A stretch of DNA of 64,000 bases from Alkalinema sp. FACHB-956 (GTDB lineage: Bacteria > Cyanobacteriota > Cyanobacteriia > Leptolyngbyales > Leptolyngbyaceae), in assembly GCF_014697025.1 (NCBI RefSeq), contig NZ_JACJRC010000006.1, positions 1-64,000 of the forward strand. The letters run 5' to 3'. The translations under genes and the position numbers were made by a program. Positions 19,400 through 29,805 of this stretch are shown here, one piece after another. The notes beneath the pieces were generated by a model. That model did no database searches and was not told the DNA's origin. It saw nothing but the letters and a program-made list of their open reading frames with translations. The first letter of the stretch is position 1. The number at the start of each line of letters is the position of its first letter.

Positions 19400-21073
19400 A
19401 TGTTCCAGCGTTGGCACTACAATCAAAGGCGTAATTTTTGGTGTGTGGCTCGAATGGCGATCCGTTTGCTGCGTCCGGCTTCCTATATTGGGTTGGTGAG
19501 TTCCTGTGCGATCGGGGGGCTGGTGCCCGTAGCCCAAGCCCAAGCACCGCAAGATGTTGAGCTACAGATCGGCATTATTCAGCGATTTGGGGATAAGGGA
19601 GCCAAGGACAAGCTGACCCTCCAAGCCTTACCGGGGGATCAACTCACGATCAAAATTCCGGCCAACGATGGCAAGGTGCAAACCCTGACAACCAACGCGT
19701 TAACCCTGGAAATTGCCCTCCAGCCGTTGCCGAAACCACGGGTGGAAGAGCGGGTCATCTTCAGCACCCATCGCAGCTTTGAAACCGCAGAGGAGCAAGC
19801 CCTAGAGTGGCGCAAACGGGGCATTGAAGTGGAAATTGCCCAACCCGATCGCTGGCAAGTTTGGGCCAAACGGGGGGTTTACAAAACGCCCACTGTACGG
19901 CGAATGCTGGTGCAAAATTTGCAAGCCCAGGGCGTTAAAACCGCACAACTGGAGACCCAAACGCTGAAGGAAGTTCCCCGCGCGACGTTTGTGCTGAGTG
20001 GCTTGAAATATACCCGCGATCGCCTGGAAATTTCGTCCAGCAAGGGCATGATTCAGGTCGATCGGGAGAAAGATGATGCCCCCAATCGCACCTTTGCCGG
20101 AAGCCTCAAGCTGCAACCCAACGCCTATGGCACCTACAGCTTGGTCAACTTGGTTAACCTGGAGACGTACTTGCGGGGTGTCGTGCCCTATGAAATTGGC
20201 ACCGGAGCGCCCAAAGCCGCCATGGAAGCCCAAGCCATCCTCGCCCGTACCTACGTCCTACGGAATTTGCGGCGGTTTGCGATCGACAATTATCAACTGT
20301 GTGCCACCACCCAATGTCAGGTGTACTTTGGCTTGAACGGCGTCACGGCAGCCACCGATCAAGCGATCGCGACGACTCGGGGCATGGTTTTGACCTATAA
20401 AAATGAGCTAGTGGATGCGTTGTATTCCTCGACTTCGGGAGGGGTAATGGCTCCATTCCATGAAGTGTGGCGTGGCAAAGAGCGCCCTTACTTGATGGGT
20501 AAACTGGATTCGGTCAATGGGCTATGGAATTTAATGGAACGGCCCCTGTCCGATGAAAATAATCTGCGGGACTTTTTGAAGCTCACTCAGGGATTTAACG
20601 AATCGGAAGAGTCTAGCTATTTCCGTTGGAAGGTAGAAGCATCCCTGGAGAAAGTCACCCAAGACCTCCAAAAGTATCTCAAAAGCATTCGCCATCCCCT
20701 CGCAGGCTTTACCACCATTCAAGATATGCAAGTGGTTGAGCGATCGCGGGTGGGGCGGGTCATGAAAATGGCGGTGCAGACGAATTTAGGGTTTGTGGTG
20801 CTAGAGAAAGATGATGTGCTGTTGGCCTTTGAATCCCCCAATAGCATGTTGTTTTATTTCGATCCCATTCTGGAAAAGCCCCGCAAGCTCAAGGGCTATA
20901 CCTTTGTGGGCGGAGGACTGGGCCATGCAGTGGGCCTTAGCCAATATGGGTCTTACCATTTGGCCAAGCAAGGCTACAGCTACGATCGCATTCTCAGCTT
21001 CTATTTCCCAGGCACCCAGCTACAACCCCTCAATTCCTCGATCACCTTCTACCGAGAACCCTCACAGCCTTAG
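19400..21073 (+). CDS. SpoIID/LytB-domain secreted protein
   Basis: An N-terminal hydrophobic segment ending VAQAQA (about residues 25-50) is a likely signal peptide. The C-terminal half carries the SpoIID/LytB domain: LETYLRGVVPYEI, AMEAQAILARTYVL, the ALYSSTSGG box, and GGGLGHAVGLSQYGSYHLAKQ. SpoIID enzymes are peptidoglycan lytic transglycosylases in sporulating bacteria, while LytB proteins enhance amidases; in cyanobacteria the role is probably cell-wall remodelling. Residues 50-220 contain a SPOR-like region (STHRSFETAEEQALEWRKRG). Catalytic activity should not be assumed from the domain alone. Confidence 0.88.
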   Translation: MFQRWHYNQRRNFWCVARMAIRLLRPASYIGLVSSCAIGGLVPVAQAQAPQDVELQIGIIQRFGDKGAKDKLTLQALPGDQLTIKIPANDGKVQTLTTNALTLEIALQPLPKPRVEERVIFSTHRSFETAEEQALEWRKRGIEVEIAQPDRWQVWAKRGVYKTPTVRRMLVQNLQAQGVKTAQLETQTLKEVPRATFVLSGLKYTRDRLEISSSKGMIQVDREKDDAPNRTFAGSLKLQPNAYGTYSLVNLVNLETYLRGVVPYEIGTGAPKAAMEAQAILARTYVLRNLRRFAIDNYQLCATTQCQVYFGLNGVTAATDQAIATTRGMVLTYKNELVDALYSSTSGGVMAPFHEVWRGKERPYLMGKLDSVNGLWNLMERPLSDENNLRDFLKLTQGFNESEESSYFRWKVEASLEKVTQDLQKYLKSIRHPLAGFTTIQDMQVVERSRVGRVMKMAVQTNLGFVVLEKDDVLLAFESPNSMLFYFDPILEKPRKLKGYTFVGGGLGHAVGLSQYGSYHLAKQGYSYDRILSFYFPGTQLQPLNSSITFYREPSQP

Positions 21074-21136
21074 ATCGTCAGCTTGCAAACAAAACTATGG
21101 CTCCCACAACCGTGAGCGGATAACCGCTAAAAAATG

Positions 21137-21171
21137 CCCCGATCGAACAAGGTTGATTCCTGCGATCGGGG
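21137..21171. terminator. Hairpin between convergent SpoIID-like and MscS-type genes
   Basis: CCCCGATCG (21137-21145) and CGATCGGGG (21163-21171) form a 9-bp stem with a 17-nt loop. There is no strong T run, so it is a possible bidirectional terminator built from HIP1-like sequence. Confidence 0.5.
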
Positions 21172-21253
21172 TCACGATTTAGAGTGAGAGCCCCATTGTT
21201 GGACGAACTGAAATGGCCTGAAAAAGTTGGGACTGCCCAGACTCCTGAAAAAT

Positions 21254-22828
21254 CTACTTTTTAAAGGGCTTGACCCAATCCCGTAATTGTTCCGCCGCAA
21301 CTTCACGGCCCCCGAGGCCAAAGGCGATCGCGATCGCGACAGCCACGGCTCCTAGGAGTAATCCAAAGGCAAGATTCACAATATTGGTAGACACCCCTGC
21401 CCGTTCCAGTGCCATGGCTCCGGTGAAGGCTAGGATGACGATGCGAGCCGTATTGGCCAAGGTGCCTGACTGTGGAACCCCGGAACTGCGGATCAGCCGT
21501 GCCGAGAGGTTAGCAAAATACATGCCCACCGCAAAGATTAAGACGCCAACCAGGACCTGACCCGCAACGGCTAGCACGGACAGAACCACCGTTTTGAGCG
21601 CAGGTAATTGCAGCACATCGACAGCGGCGATCGTGGCAAAGAGCATAATGCCAACCAACACCACGATCCCAGCAATTTCCGACGGCGTTTGCACCGTACG
21701 GCTCACCTCACCCTCCGATTCTGGATAGATGGGAGCACTGGGACGGGGTTCTGCTTGGATACCCAAAACGGTCAGAATATTGTCAAAGCCAAATCCTTGC
21801 AGCAAGCTGGTCACCAAATCTGCAATAAACCGACCAATCCCGTAGGCAACCGCCAAAATTAACCCCGCCATGAAGATCTGCGGGATCACCTTGAGCACTT
21901 GATTCAGCATGTTGGTGGCGGGATCGGCGATCGCTGAAATTTTCAACGCTGCCAAGGCCGCCGTTGCCGTTGGAATCAGAATCAGAACGTAGACGAGTAA
22001 ACCTAAGAGCGAAGAGAGGGATTGACCGGTGGTCGATCGGCTGAGGCCCACTCGGGAACCCATCTGATCAATCCCAGTGGCTGCGACCAAGTTGGACACA
22101 ATACCCCGGACGATTTGAGCCACGAACCAGCCCACCCCAGCGATGATACTGGCCTCTAGAATTCTGGGCAGGGCCGCTAAAACATCATTCAGCAGATTCT
22201 GCACAGGCCCCAGGGTGCCTTTGAGTCCTAGGACATCCAGCAGAATCGGTAGAAAAAAGAGAAATACGAACCAATACAGGGCATTACCCAACGTCTCACT
22301 CAGGACGATCGGCGTTTCATTGGATGCACTGTTGAAGCGACTGTCTAACTCAAACGATCGAGCCGCTTGAATGGTTAACCCCTTAACCACGGTCGCAATC
22401 ACCCAAGCGAGCGCCAAGAGCAACGCAGCCCCGCCTAGTTTGGGCAAATATTCAAAAATAATCGAGAGAAAATTATTGAGGGGCTGGGAAACCGTGGTGA
22501 GGTTAAAAAAGTTAAGAACCGCCACCACCGCTAGGATCATGATGATCCAAAATGTGATCCCGCCAGCCACTGCCTCAATGTTGAGACCCGGCTGCGGGGA
22601 ACCCGCCACCCAATCGGCCAAGCGATTGTCAAGATTTGTCTGTTTGAGAATTCCTTTGACCACGCTGGACACCCAAACGGCGACCAGCCAGCCCAAGAAC
22701 AGAATCGCGACGGCAATGAAGATATTGGTCAAGATGTTTAACCAGTAGCTGCCATCAAAATTCATCAATCCGAGCGCACCCAGCCAGCTCACGCTGTTGG
22801 GGTTGGCCCATTGCAAAACAATATCCAT
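21254..22828 (-). CDS. Mechanosensitive-channel-type membrane protein (TM-helix repeats)
   Basis: The 524-aa protein has about ten hydrophobic segments arranged as repeats. Each pairs a helix with an LPKLGGAALLLALAWVIA- or LPRILEASIIAGVGWFVA-like segment, the pattern of conserved TM-helix (PF05552) proteins related to small-conductance channels. The C-terminus GLGGREVAAEQLRDW corresponds to the start of the MscS linker, but the MscS beta domain is absent. It is thus a CmpX-like protein, probably involved in osmotic or envelope response. The channel role is inferred from family only. Confidence 0.75.
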   Translation of the reverse strand: MDIVLQWANPNSVSWLGALGLMNFDGSYWLNILTNIFIAVAILFLGWLVAVWVSSVVKGILKQTNLDNRLADWVAGSPQPGLNIEAVAGGITFWIIMILAVVAVLNFFNLTTVSQPLNNFLSIIFEYLPKLGGAALLLALAWVIATVVKGLTIQAARSFELDSRFNSASNETPIVLSETLGNALYWFVFLFFLPILLDVLGLKGTLGPVQNLLNDVLAALPRILEASIIAGVGWFVAQIVRGIVSNLVAATGIDQMGSRVGLSRSTTGQSLSSLLGLLVYVLILIPTATAALAALKISAIADPATNMLNQVLKVIPQIFMAGLILAVAYGIGRFIADLVTSLLQGFGFDNILTVLGIQAEPRPSAPIYPESEGEVSRTVQTPSEIAGIVVLVGIMLFATIAAVDVLQLPALKTVVLSVLAVAGQVLVGVLIFAVGMYFANLSARLIRSSGVPQSGTLANTARIVILAFTGAMALERAGVSTNIVNLAFGLLLGAVAVAIAIAFGLGGREVAAEQLRDWVKPFKK

Positions 22829-23481
22829 AAGTTAAAACTTCCAACCATAACGGACTGCACAAGCTTGCGCTGTATGACGAGGACTGAAGGACGGGCGTTG
22901 CAGTCAGCAGGAACTGAAGTCAAAAAGTTAGCGTGTGGAATACAAAAGGGTTGTTGCTAATAGGGTACTGGCTTAGCCGAATCTGGGAAAGATAGTATTA
23001 ATACTAAGCAATATAATTATGCTGATTTATGAATGCTCTAAAGAAATTTAGATTAAAGAAATTTAGATTAAACCTGACATGACGTTCCCTTATCCATCTG
23101 AGCCTATTGAGCCACAGACCGTTAACCCAGGCATTGAGCCACAGACTGTTAACCGCTGTAGGCCGACCGTAGACCTGTGGGCTCTGACTCCTCCAGGGCC
23201 TCAGTCCACAGTAAGCTTGCTAAAACGGAAAAATTCCTATGCATATCATGCATCATAAAAGATGTGATTTAAATCAGAAACTAAATTGATTTAAAACGAT
23301 TAATCAAGCGCTAAACTAGCGAAAAATTTATATTGTTCATTCATAGAATCAACCATTTCTTCAGTTAAATTCCTTGGAGCGATTTCTTAATTCGTTGTCC
23401 CCCTCCTTTGAGTGGTGTCCTAGGGTTAAATATCCGTATCTAAAGTTGTGTCTTCACTGGGATTTCCAGTGCAATTTTCCA
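22829..23481. repeat. 653-bp divergent intergenic region with two tandem duplications
   Basis: No gene is supported. An exact 15-bp pair, AAAGAAATTTAGATT, lies at 23040-23054 and 23055-23069. A 21-bp unit containing GAGCCACAGAC and GTTAACC is present at 23107-23127 and 23134-23154 with one difference. The sequence from 23220 to 23370 is AT-rich and probably holds the promoter of the SRPBCC gene. Confidence 0.6.
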
Positions 23482-23943
23482 ATGCCCGATCGGCAAGTTT
23501 TTGAGCAATCCATCCCTATCCATGCCAGCGCTAGCGTTGTTGAACAATGCTTTACCAACCTCGAATTGATGCATCGTTGGCTGAATCCTGCCTTGCGATG
23601 TCAGCCCTTAGGCCCTTGGAGTACTGATTTAGGCAGTGAAAGTTTATTCATTGTCAAAGTTCCTTTCCTGAATCCCACACTGCGTAATCGAGTTGTGGAA
23701 CGACAACCGGGACTCGTGGTCTGGGAATTTGAAGGATTTTTTCGCGGGCGCGATCGCTGGGAATGCCGACCCACGCCCGAAGGCACGTTATTGCTGAATC
23801 GTTTTGAATTTGAGATTCCCAATCCTCTGGTGTCCTTGGGCTTCCAGTGGTTTGCAGCACGTTGGACAGCGGAGGATATGAAAACGCAACTACGCCGACT
23901 GAAACGGGTGGCAGAAGAGATCCACCAACGATCGGGAGTCTAA
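23482..23943 (+). CDS. SRPBCC-family protein
   Basis: The 153-aa protein has the START/polyketide-cyclase-like (SRPBCC) pattern: an N-terminal strand QSIPIHASASVVEQCFTNLELMHRW, a series of beta strands (LVVWEFEGFF, RDRWECRPTPEGTLLLNRFEFE) and a long C-terminal helix EDMKTQLRRLKRVAEEI. Such proteins bind hydrophobic ligands in a deep cavity. ATG at 23482 is preferred, since the family begins with the PDRQVFEQSIPI strand; the frame opens at 23374 without a ribosome-binding site. Ligand unknown. No operon partner is evident. Confidence 0.75.
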   Translation: MPDRQVFEQSIPIHASASVVEQCFTNLELMHRWLNPALRCQPLGPWSTDLGSESLFIVKVPFLNPTLRNRVVERQPGLVVWEFEGFFRGRDRWECRPTPEGTLLLNRFEFEIPNPLVSLGFQWFAARWTAEDMKTQLRRLKRVAEEIHQRSGV

Positions 23944-24375
23944 CCCTGGGATGTTCAAATTTACAACTTGGGGATCGAAGCTCTAACCTCAGGATGTCTA
24001 GTCTCCAAAAGATAGACTTTTTTTCCGTCTTATTTCAGGATAGAAGTAGGGGGTCTCACCCCTCTCGATCGTACAAATACAGAGCCAGTGAAAAAATCAA
24101 GACAGGTCTTGAGATCTCTCAAGATGTCACCAATCAGCAAGAACCACTGGCTTTGCACCTTTTCAATCAAGCCACCAAATTTTCCGGAATTTCCATTTAA
24201 TCCGTGAAAAACGCAGATAAGGTTGTTCTTGTCACTTGACCTAGAGGGGGAAATCAGTTCATCCTTATAGTCAACCTCACTGATTGCAACCGCTTACAAT
24301 CAGTCTAGTAAGCTTCACAAAAATTAATGGTGTTTCACCTTGAACTTCTCAATCCGCCAACTCCAAACTGGTTTG
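23944..24375. other. Gap before ribBA
   Basis: No gene and no recognisable FMN riboswitch (the conserved RFN helices are not found). A small GGGG/CCCC hairpin near 24049-24064 is too weak to interpret. Confidence 0.5.
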
Positions 24376-26031
24376 ATGCAGACTTTCGCCTTTGATTCGA
24401 TCGAGTCCGCCCTTGCTGACCTCAAGATCGGAAAGGCGGTTGTGGTCGTGGACGATGAAAATCGAGAAAACGAAGGGGATGTCATTTGTGCGGCCCAGTT
24501 TGCTACGCCCGACATGATTAATTTCATGGCAGTTGAGGCACGCGGTCTGATTTGTTTAGCCATGACGGGCCAGCGTCTAGATGAGCTTGATTTACCCCTC
24601 ATGGTTCGGGAAAACACGGACACCAACCAAACCGCCTTCACCGTGAGCATTGATGCCTCTCCATCCCTCGGGGTTTCGACGGGAATTTCCGCAGAGGATC
24701 GGGCCCGCACCATTCAAGCCACCCTCGACCCCAACACCAAGCCCAACGACCTCCGTCGCCCCGGCCATATTTTTCCCCTGCGATCGCGGGATGGGGGTGT
24801 CCTGAAACGGGCGGGGCATACCGAAGCAGCCGTGGATTTGGCAGAACTGGCGGGACTCTATCCAGCGGGCGTTATTTGCGAAATTCAGAATCCCGATGGT
24901 TCAATGGCGCGTCTGCCAGAGTTGATTCAGTACGCAAAGATCCATGGCCTCAAAATTATTAGCATTGCGGATCTGATCAGCTACCGCCTCAAGCATGAGC
25001 GCTTTGTTCGACGGGAAACCGTAGCCAGCTTGCCGACCCAGTTTGGGGAATTTCAGGTCTATGCCTATCGCAATATCCTAGATGGATCGGAGCATATTGC
25101 GATCGTCAAAGGCAATCCCAAAACCTTTGCAGAGCAGCCGGTGATGGTACGGGTTCACTCAGAATGCCTCACAGGCGATGCCCTAGGATCTTTGCGGTGT
25201 GACTGTCGGATGCAGTTGCAGGCAGCCATGAAAATGATTGAGCAGGCGGGCCGAGGCATTGTTGTGTATCTGCGCCAAGAGGGGCGGGGAATTGGCTTGG
25301 TCAATAAGCTCAAGGCCTATTCTTTGCAAGATATTGGACTGGACACCGTGGAAGCAAATGAGCGCCTCGGATTTCCAGCGGATCTGCGGGATTATGGCGT
25401 TGGAGCACAGATTTTGAATGATTTAGGGGTGAAGCAAATTCGCCTCATCACCAACAATCCGCGCAAAATTGCGGGCTTGAAAGGATATGGCCTCGAACTA
25501 GTCGATCGCGTTCCACTGTTGATCGAAGCCACCAATTACAACGCCAATTACCTGGCCACCAAAGCTGAGAAATTGGGCCATATGTTCCTGCGGAACTATC
25601 TCGCTACCCTCTCGATCGCCTGGGCAGACGAACCCCGATCGTTGGCAGAGCGCTATGAACGGTTGGAAAAATTACGATTTTTAGCCCGTGGCTATGGCCT
25701 GATGCTCCAAGAGGAAGTGCGACCCGTAGCCTCCGCTTTGATGCAGCAAGCTTCGTTAATTGTCAACCTAGGAACCGAGGATACTGAAGGGAACAATCCC
25801 AACTGGTACGAGGATCCGACCCATCCCGATAGCGAAGCCATCCTTGGATTGCTGCGACAATTACCCCACTGGATGAATATTGGTCAAATTTCGATGCTGG
25901 CTTCCAATGGTTCCGATCCTTTAACGGGTTTACAGGTGCAGTTAGAGCGCGAAACCTACCTGATGAGCGACTTAGAGGAGAAGTTAAACCACTTGCAACC
26001 TCAAGTGATTTACAACTTTGTTCGTCCTTAA
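24376..26031 (+). CDS. ribBA: Bifunctional DHBP synthase / GTP cyclohydrolase II
   Basis: RibBA supplies both precursors of riboflavin: 3,4-dihydroxy-2-butanone 4-phosphate from ribulose 5-phosphate, and the pyrimidine precursor from GTP. The N-terminal half has [16 protein letters not shown] and [21 protein letters not shown]. The second half has the zinc cysteines in [16 protein letters not shown] and the [16 protein letters not shown] loop. ATG at 24376 fits family N-termini ([16 protein letters not shown]); a TTG at 24340 is also open. About 130 residues follow the cyclohydrolase domain, an extension I associate with cyanobacterial RibBA and whose role I do not know. Confidence 0.94.
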   Translation: MQTFAFDSIESALADLKIGKAVVVVDDENRENEGDVICAAQFATPDMINFMAVEARGLICLAMTGQRLDELDLPLMVRENTDTNQTAFTVSIDASPSLGVSTGISAEDRARTIQATLDPNTKPNDLRRPGHIFPLRSRDGGVLKRAGHTEAAVDLAELAGLYPAGVICEIQNPDGSMARLPELIQYAKIHGLKIISIADLISYRLKHERFVRRETVASLPTQFGEFQVYAYRNILDGSEHIAIVKGNPKTFAEQPVMVRVHSECLTGDALGSLRCDCRMQLQAAMKMIEQAGRGIVVYLRQEGRGIGLVNKLKAYSLQDIGLDTVEANERLGFPADLRDYGVGAQILNDLGVKQIRLITNNPRKIAGLKGYGLELVDRVPLLIEATNYNANYLATKAEKLGHMFLRNYLATLSIAWADEPRSLAERYERLEKLRFLARGYGLMLQEEVRPVASALMQQASLIVNLGTEDTEGNNPNWYEDPTHPDSEAILGLLRQLPHWMNIGQISMLASNGSDPLTGLQVQLERETYLMSDLEEKLNHLQPQVIYNFVRP

Positions 26032-26260
26032 ACTTTGTGGGTCAACTGGCGCGATCGGTCAGCTTGATAGGCAGCCCGAATATGCTCGATGGGCAGCCCG
26101 AATATATAGGTGATATAGATTGCCCCGCAGCATCCAACTGTGGGGATATTCTGTTGTAGGGCCGATCGTGTATTGTGGGCGATCGCGTTCTACAGGATTC
26201 CTGGGGGCATCCCAGTCTCGCGGGCGCATGTGTAGTACAGAACCTAGCGCTTAGGCGATT

Positions 26261-26320
26261 AGATGAACTGGTAATAGATGAACTGGCGATAGATTAACTG
26301 GCGATAGATTAACTGGCGAT
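26261..26320 (-). repeat. Four 15-bp tandem units across the nblS stop codon
   Basis: AGATGAACTGGTAAT, AGATGAACTGGCGAT and two copies of AGATTAACTGGCGAT lie end to end. The nblS stop (complement of 26309-26311) and its last codons lie in the fourth unit, so copies extend from the gene end into the 3' region. Confidence 0.93.
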
Positions 26321-28261
26321 CGCAGTATTTTCCTGGAGCATTTCCTCCGACTCAATCAGCAAGTCCGTTTGATCTTGAAAGACCAGTAAATCAAACCAGA
26401 AGGTCGTACCAACCCCGACTTCACTGATGATGTTAACTTGACTGTGATGCTTGTCGTGGACGATGTTTCGGACGATCGATAGCCCTAGCCCAGTCCCTTC
26501 TAGGGTATGCACACGATTTTCCACCCGGAAAAAGCGCTCAAACACCGCTTCTTGGTCCTCCGGATCAATCCCAATGCCGGTATCACTCACTTCAATACGT
26601 ACCCGTTGGGACTGGTGATCCACATCACATTCATCCAGTAGGTAGGCTCGGATTGCCACCTCACCGCCGGAGCTAGTAAATTTCATCGCATTGCCAACCA
26701 GATTGGCAAACACCTGCACCAACAAATCGTAATGCCCCAAAACGGCAGGTATATTCGCTTGCACATCTTGGATCAGCGTGATGCCCTTATCTTTGGCATT
26801 CAACTGATAGGTGCGCAGGGTTTGCTCGATCGTTTGGTTCAGATCCACCGCATCCAAGGTATAGGTCCGGGACGATTCCAACCGGGACAGATCCAAGACA
26901 TCATTGACCAAGCGGGTGAGCCGATCGGTTTCCCGGTTCGCCGTTTCCAGAAAATCCCGCTGTTGCTCGGGTTCCAACGCATCCCCATACTCATAGAGCG
27001 TTTCAATGAACGACTTGATATTAAACAACGGGGTACGAAGCTCGTGGGACACATTGCTGATGAATTGACTCTTGGCTTCATTCAGTTCAGCTTCACGGGT
27101 GATATCTTGAACTGTGAGGGCAATTCCTTTAACATTTTCCCTTGCACTATCCAAGACGTTATTCAGCAGGATACGAATGGTGCGCTGGGTGGGTTCCTTG
27201 AGGGTAATCGTGAATTCAGCTTCTTCCTTCAGTTCTCCGCGCACTAATTGATAGAGCGGTCGCGTGAGTTCCGCCTGTACCGCTGCGGGAAAGGCATAGA
27301 GAACGTTTTCGCCTTCCAGCGTTTGGTTTTCCCAGCCAAAAATGCGACGGGCAGTGCGATTGGCTAACACCACTTGAAAATCCGTATCGAGCAAGATAGC
27401 CCCATCGGCGATCGTCGAGACGAGCGTATCCAGTTTGGCCTTTTCAGCGGTGAGTTCTTCAATATTCTGCTCTTCGTAGCGCTCCAGCTTTTCCGCCATT
27501 TCGTTGAAACTGGACATCAATGCCAGAAATTCTCCCCCCAGGGGCAAATCCACTCGCTGTTTAAAGTTACCCTTGGCAATATTTTGCACCCCTACCAGTA
27601 ACTCCTTGATGGGCTTGGTAATGGTGAGGGCATTAAACACCGCACCTAAAATCACCATGACCCAAATCGAAACAAATACAGCGGTGGTAACATCTCTCGT
27701 CAAATGGGATGAGGCTACTGCCGTGGGATTGGGGTTCGTCCCGATCGCCAACACGCCCAGATATTGGCCTTCGTAGACTAACGGCACAAAGACATCGGTC
27801 ACTTCACCATCGGGGGTGAGATGTTGGCGCACCATGGGCAAATCCGATCGCTCGGAAAAGTCATCCGGCAACTGAATGCGCCGTTTGATGGTTAAAGAAT
27901 TTTGCACCTCGGAGTCGGAAAAGGGGATACCAAAAAAGATATTGCCATCCGGATCCGCGTAGAGCATATAGCGAATACTGGCGGTGCTGCTATAGAAACG
28001 GTGGGAAAAGCGAGCCAGTTCAGATTTGTTATCTTCCGCCAGCAATGGGGCAGCATTCACCGCTAACAGCAAGCCCAAGTCACTGCCAAAGCGGGTATCG
28101 TTCAGCCGTGCGTCATATTGAATGGTGTTGACCGCCCAGAACGTCAAACCGCTCATCACCAATGAGACCACCAACGTGGCGACAGCCATCAACTTGGTCT
28201 GGAGCGTAAAGTCCGACCACCAACGCAACAACACATTCCGCAACGTTCTGAGAATTTCCAC
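26309..28261 (-). CDS. nblS: Sensor histidine kinase NblS/Hik33 type
   Basis: The 650-aa protein matches the NblS (DspA/Hik33) family, the conserved kinase that controls high-light, nutrient and cold responses and phycobilisome turnover through RpaB. The N-terminus FTLQTKLMAVATLVVSLVMS contains TM1. A periplasmic sensor (YMLYADPDGNIFFGIPFSD) follows, then TM2, HAMP (TKPIKELLVGVQNIAKGNF), a PAS domain, and HisKA with VSHELRTPLFNIKSFIETL. The ATPase domain has N, G1 (DTGIGIDPED) and G2 (GTGLGLSIV) boxes. Length and domain order are those of the family. It is downstream of glcE-glcF on the same strand, about 100 bp after glcF. Confidence 0.88.
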   Translation of the reverse strand: MEILRTLRNVLLRWWSDFTLQTKLMAVATLVVSLVMSGLTFWAVNTIQYDARLNDTRFGSDLGLLLAVNAAPLLAEDNKSELARFSHRFYSSTASIRYMLYADPDGNIFFGIPFSDSEVQNSLTIKRRIQLPDDFSERSDLPMVRQHLTPDGEVTDVFVPLVYEGQYLGVLAIGTNPNPTAVASSHLTRDVTTAVFVSIWVMVILGAVFNALTITKPIKELLVGVQNIAKGNFKQRVDLPLGGEFLALMSSFNEMAEKLERYEEQNIEELTAEKAKLDTLVSTIADGAILLDTDFQVVLANRTARRIFGWENQTLEGENVLYAFPAAVQAELTRPLYQLVRGELKEEAEFTITLKEPTQRTIRILLNNVLDSARENVKGIALTVQDITREAELNEAKSQFISNVSHELRTPLFNIKSFIETLYEYGDALEPEQQRDFLETANRETDRLTRLVNDVLDLSRLESSRTYTLDAVDLNQTIEQTLRTYQLNAKDKGITLIQDVQANIPAVLGHYDLLVQVFANLVGNAMKFTSSGGEVAIRAYLLDECDVDHQSQRVRIEVSDTGIGIDPEDQEAVFERFFRVENRVHTLEGTGLGLSIVRNIVHDKHHSQVNIISEVGVGTTFWFDLLVFQDQTDLLIESEEMLQENTAIAS

Positions 28262-28360
28262 CAGCGTTTTTCGCCTAATGCTTCTGTTACTTTCTAAGAT
28301 ACCAGCTAGAAATTATAGGTGATTGGCCGATCGAGCGGACTGGAGTCTCAGTCTTGTCAT

Positions 28361-29788
28361 CTAGGGGTCGGCGTCTAAGGCAATGCCTCGTATCGCGTAG
28401 TCCAGCAACTGCATAGGATGGAGCACGGGCACCGATTTGCCTTGCAGGGCTAAATGCTTGGAAATTTGTACAAAACAGCCAATATTGGCGGAGGCAATGA
28501 CTTGTGCGCCCGTATTGGTCAGATTCGTCACCTTTTGTTGTCCCAGCTCCGCAGCCACCTCCGGCTGCAGGATGTTGTAAATTCCCGCACTGCCGCAGCA
28601 CAGAGCCGCATCGATCGGTTCCCGCAGTTGCACCCCAGGAATCTGGCGCAGCAATTGCCGGGGCTGGACACTGATCTTTTGACCATGAATCATGTGACAG
28701 GCATCTTGATAGACCAGCGTTAATGGGGCGGTCTGCAACGGTTGCAAGGGAACCGTTAAGCCCACGTCCGCCAAAAATTCCTGCACATCCTTGACCCGAT
28801 CGACAAATGCCTTGGCCCGATCGGCATAGTCTGCATCCTCTTGGAGAATATGGCCGTATTCCTTCAATGTATGGCCACAACCAGAAGCATTGATCAGTAC
28901 ATAATCCACCCCCGCCTGGGCAAAGGTATCAATCATTTGCTTGGCCAGGGTTTGGGCTTGGGTTTCTTCGCCCTGGTGGTGGGACAGCGCACCACAACAG
29001 CCTTGACTTTTGGGAATCACGACTTCGCAACCATTTGCGGTCAGAACTCGCACCGTTGCTTCGTTCACCTCTGGATTAAACAACCGTTGCACACAGCCCA
29101 AAATCAGACCCACCCGATAGCGTTGCTGGCCCACCGCTGGAACCACTTCCGGCAGTCGATCCTGAAAGGCTTGGGGGGAAACCTCCGGCAGCATGTCTTC
29201 CATGGCCGCCAATTGGGGGGAAATGCGTGGGAGCAGTTTGAGCGATCGCAACCACTTTTGCAATCCAGATTTCTGGTACAGCACCACAGGCCGCAGGAGC
29301 GCCCGCAGCCGCTCGGGATAGGGGAAGGTCTGAAAAATTAGGTTCCGCAGCAGCTTTTCAGGCAGCGATCGGGGATGGTTGCGGGCCACCTGCGATCGGG
29401 TAGCCTCAATCAACTGGTTGTACTGCACCCCAGAAGGACAGGTGGTGACGCAGGCCAAACAGCCCAAACAGGAATCAAAATGCTGCACCGTCGCTGGAGA
29501 CAGGGGAATCTGACCTTCATTCACCCCATCCATCAGGTAAATCCGACCGCGCGGCGAATCCATTTCCGTCCCTAGGACGCGGTAGCTGGGACAGGTGGAC
29601 AGACAGAACCCGCAATGGACACAGGCGTCAATCAGTTTCGGATCGGGCGGATTTTGTGGATCGAAGCCCTTTAAGCTGGCCAACGCATCACTGATTGAGG
29701 TGGATGCTGCATCGATCGGCAAATTTGCCTGGGTGGGTTCACGGGTATCCCCGATTGAGGGGGCGGTCGAAGTCTCTGGTGCTTGCAT
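28361..29788 (-). CDS. glcF: Glycolate oxidase iron-sulfur subunit
   Basis: GlcF is the iron-sulfur subunit of glycolate dehydrogenase, which oxidises photorespiratory glycolate to glyoxylate. The two ferredoxin-type motifs are CVHCGFCLSTCP and CLGCLACVTTCP. Two CCG domains follow with GCCGAL and LCCGSAG, expected to bind a further cluster. Length (475 aa) is slightly over the E. coli protein because of an N-terminal Thr/Ala-rich stretch of about 35 residues. The gene follows glcE by 17 bp on the same strand, which supports a shared complex. GlcD is not in the window. Confidence 0.9.
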   Translation of the reverse strand: MQAPETSTAPSIGDTREPTQANLPIDAASTSISDALASLKGFDPQNPPDPKLIDACVHCGFCLSTCPSYRVLGTEMDSPRGRIYLMDGVNEGQIPLSPATVQHFDSCLGCLACVTTCPSGVQYNQLIEATRSQVARNHPRSLPEKLLRNLIFQTFPYPERLRALLRPVVLYQKSGLQKWLRSLKLLPRISPQLAAMEDMLPEVSPQAFQDRLPEVVPAVGQQRYRVGLILGCVQRLFNPEVNEATVRVLTANGCEVVIPKSQGCCGALSHHQGEETQAQTLAKQMIDTFAQAGVDYVLINASGCGHTLKEYGHILQEDADYADRAKAFVDRVKDVQEFLADVGLTVPLQPLQTAPLTLVYQDACHMIHGQKISVQPRQLLRQIPGVQLREPIDAALCCGSAGIYNILQPEVAAELGQQKVTNLTNTGAQVIASANIGCFVQISKHLALQGKSVPVLHPMQLLDYAIRGIALDADP

Positions 29789-29805
29789 GATTCTGCTCCG
29801 TTTCC

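Noticed and set aside
23944-24375. Possible FMN riboswitch upstream of ribBA
   Set aside because: The conserved RFN helices and loops are not recognisable; only a weak G/C hairpin is present.
26261-26320. CRISPR array
   Set aside because: The units are contiguous 15-bp copies with no spacers and no cas genes are present; this holds for the other repeat sites too.
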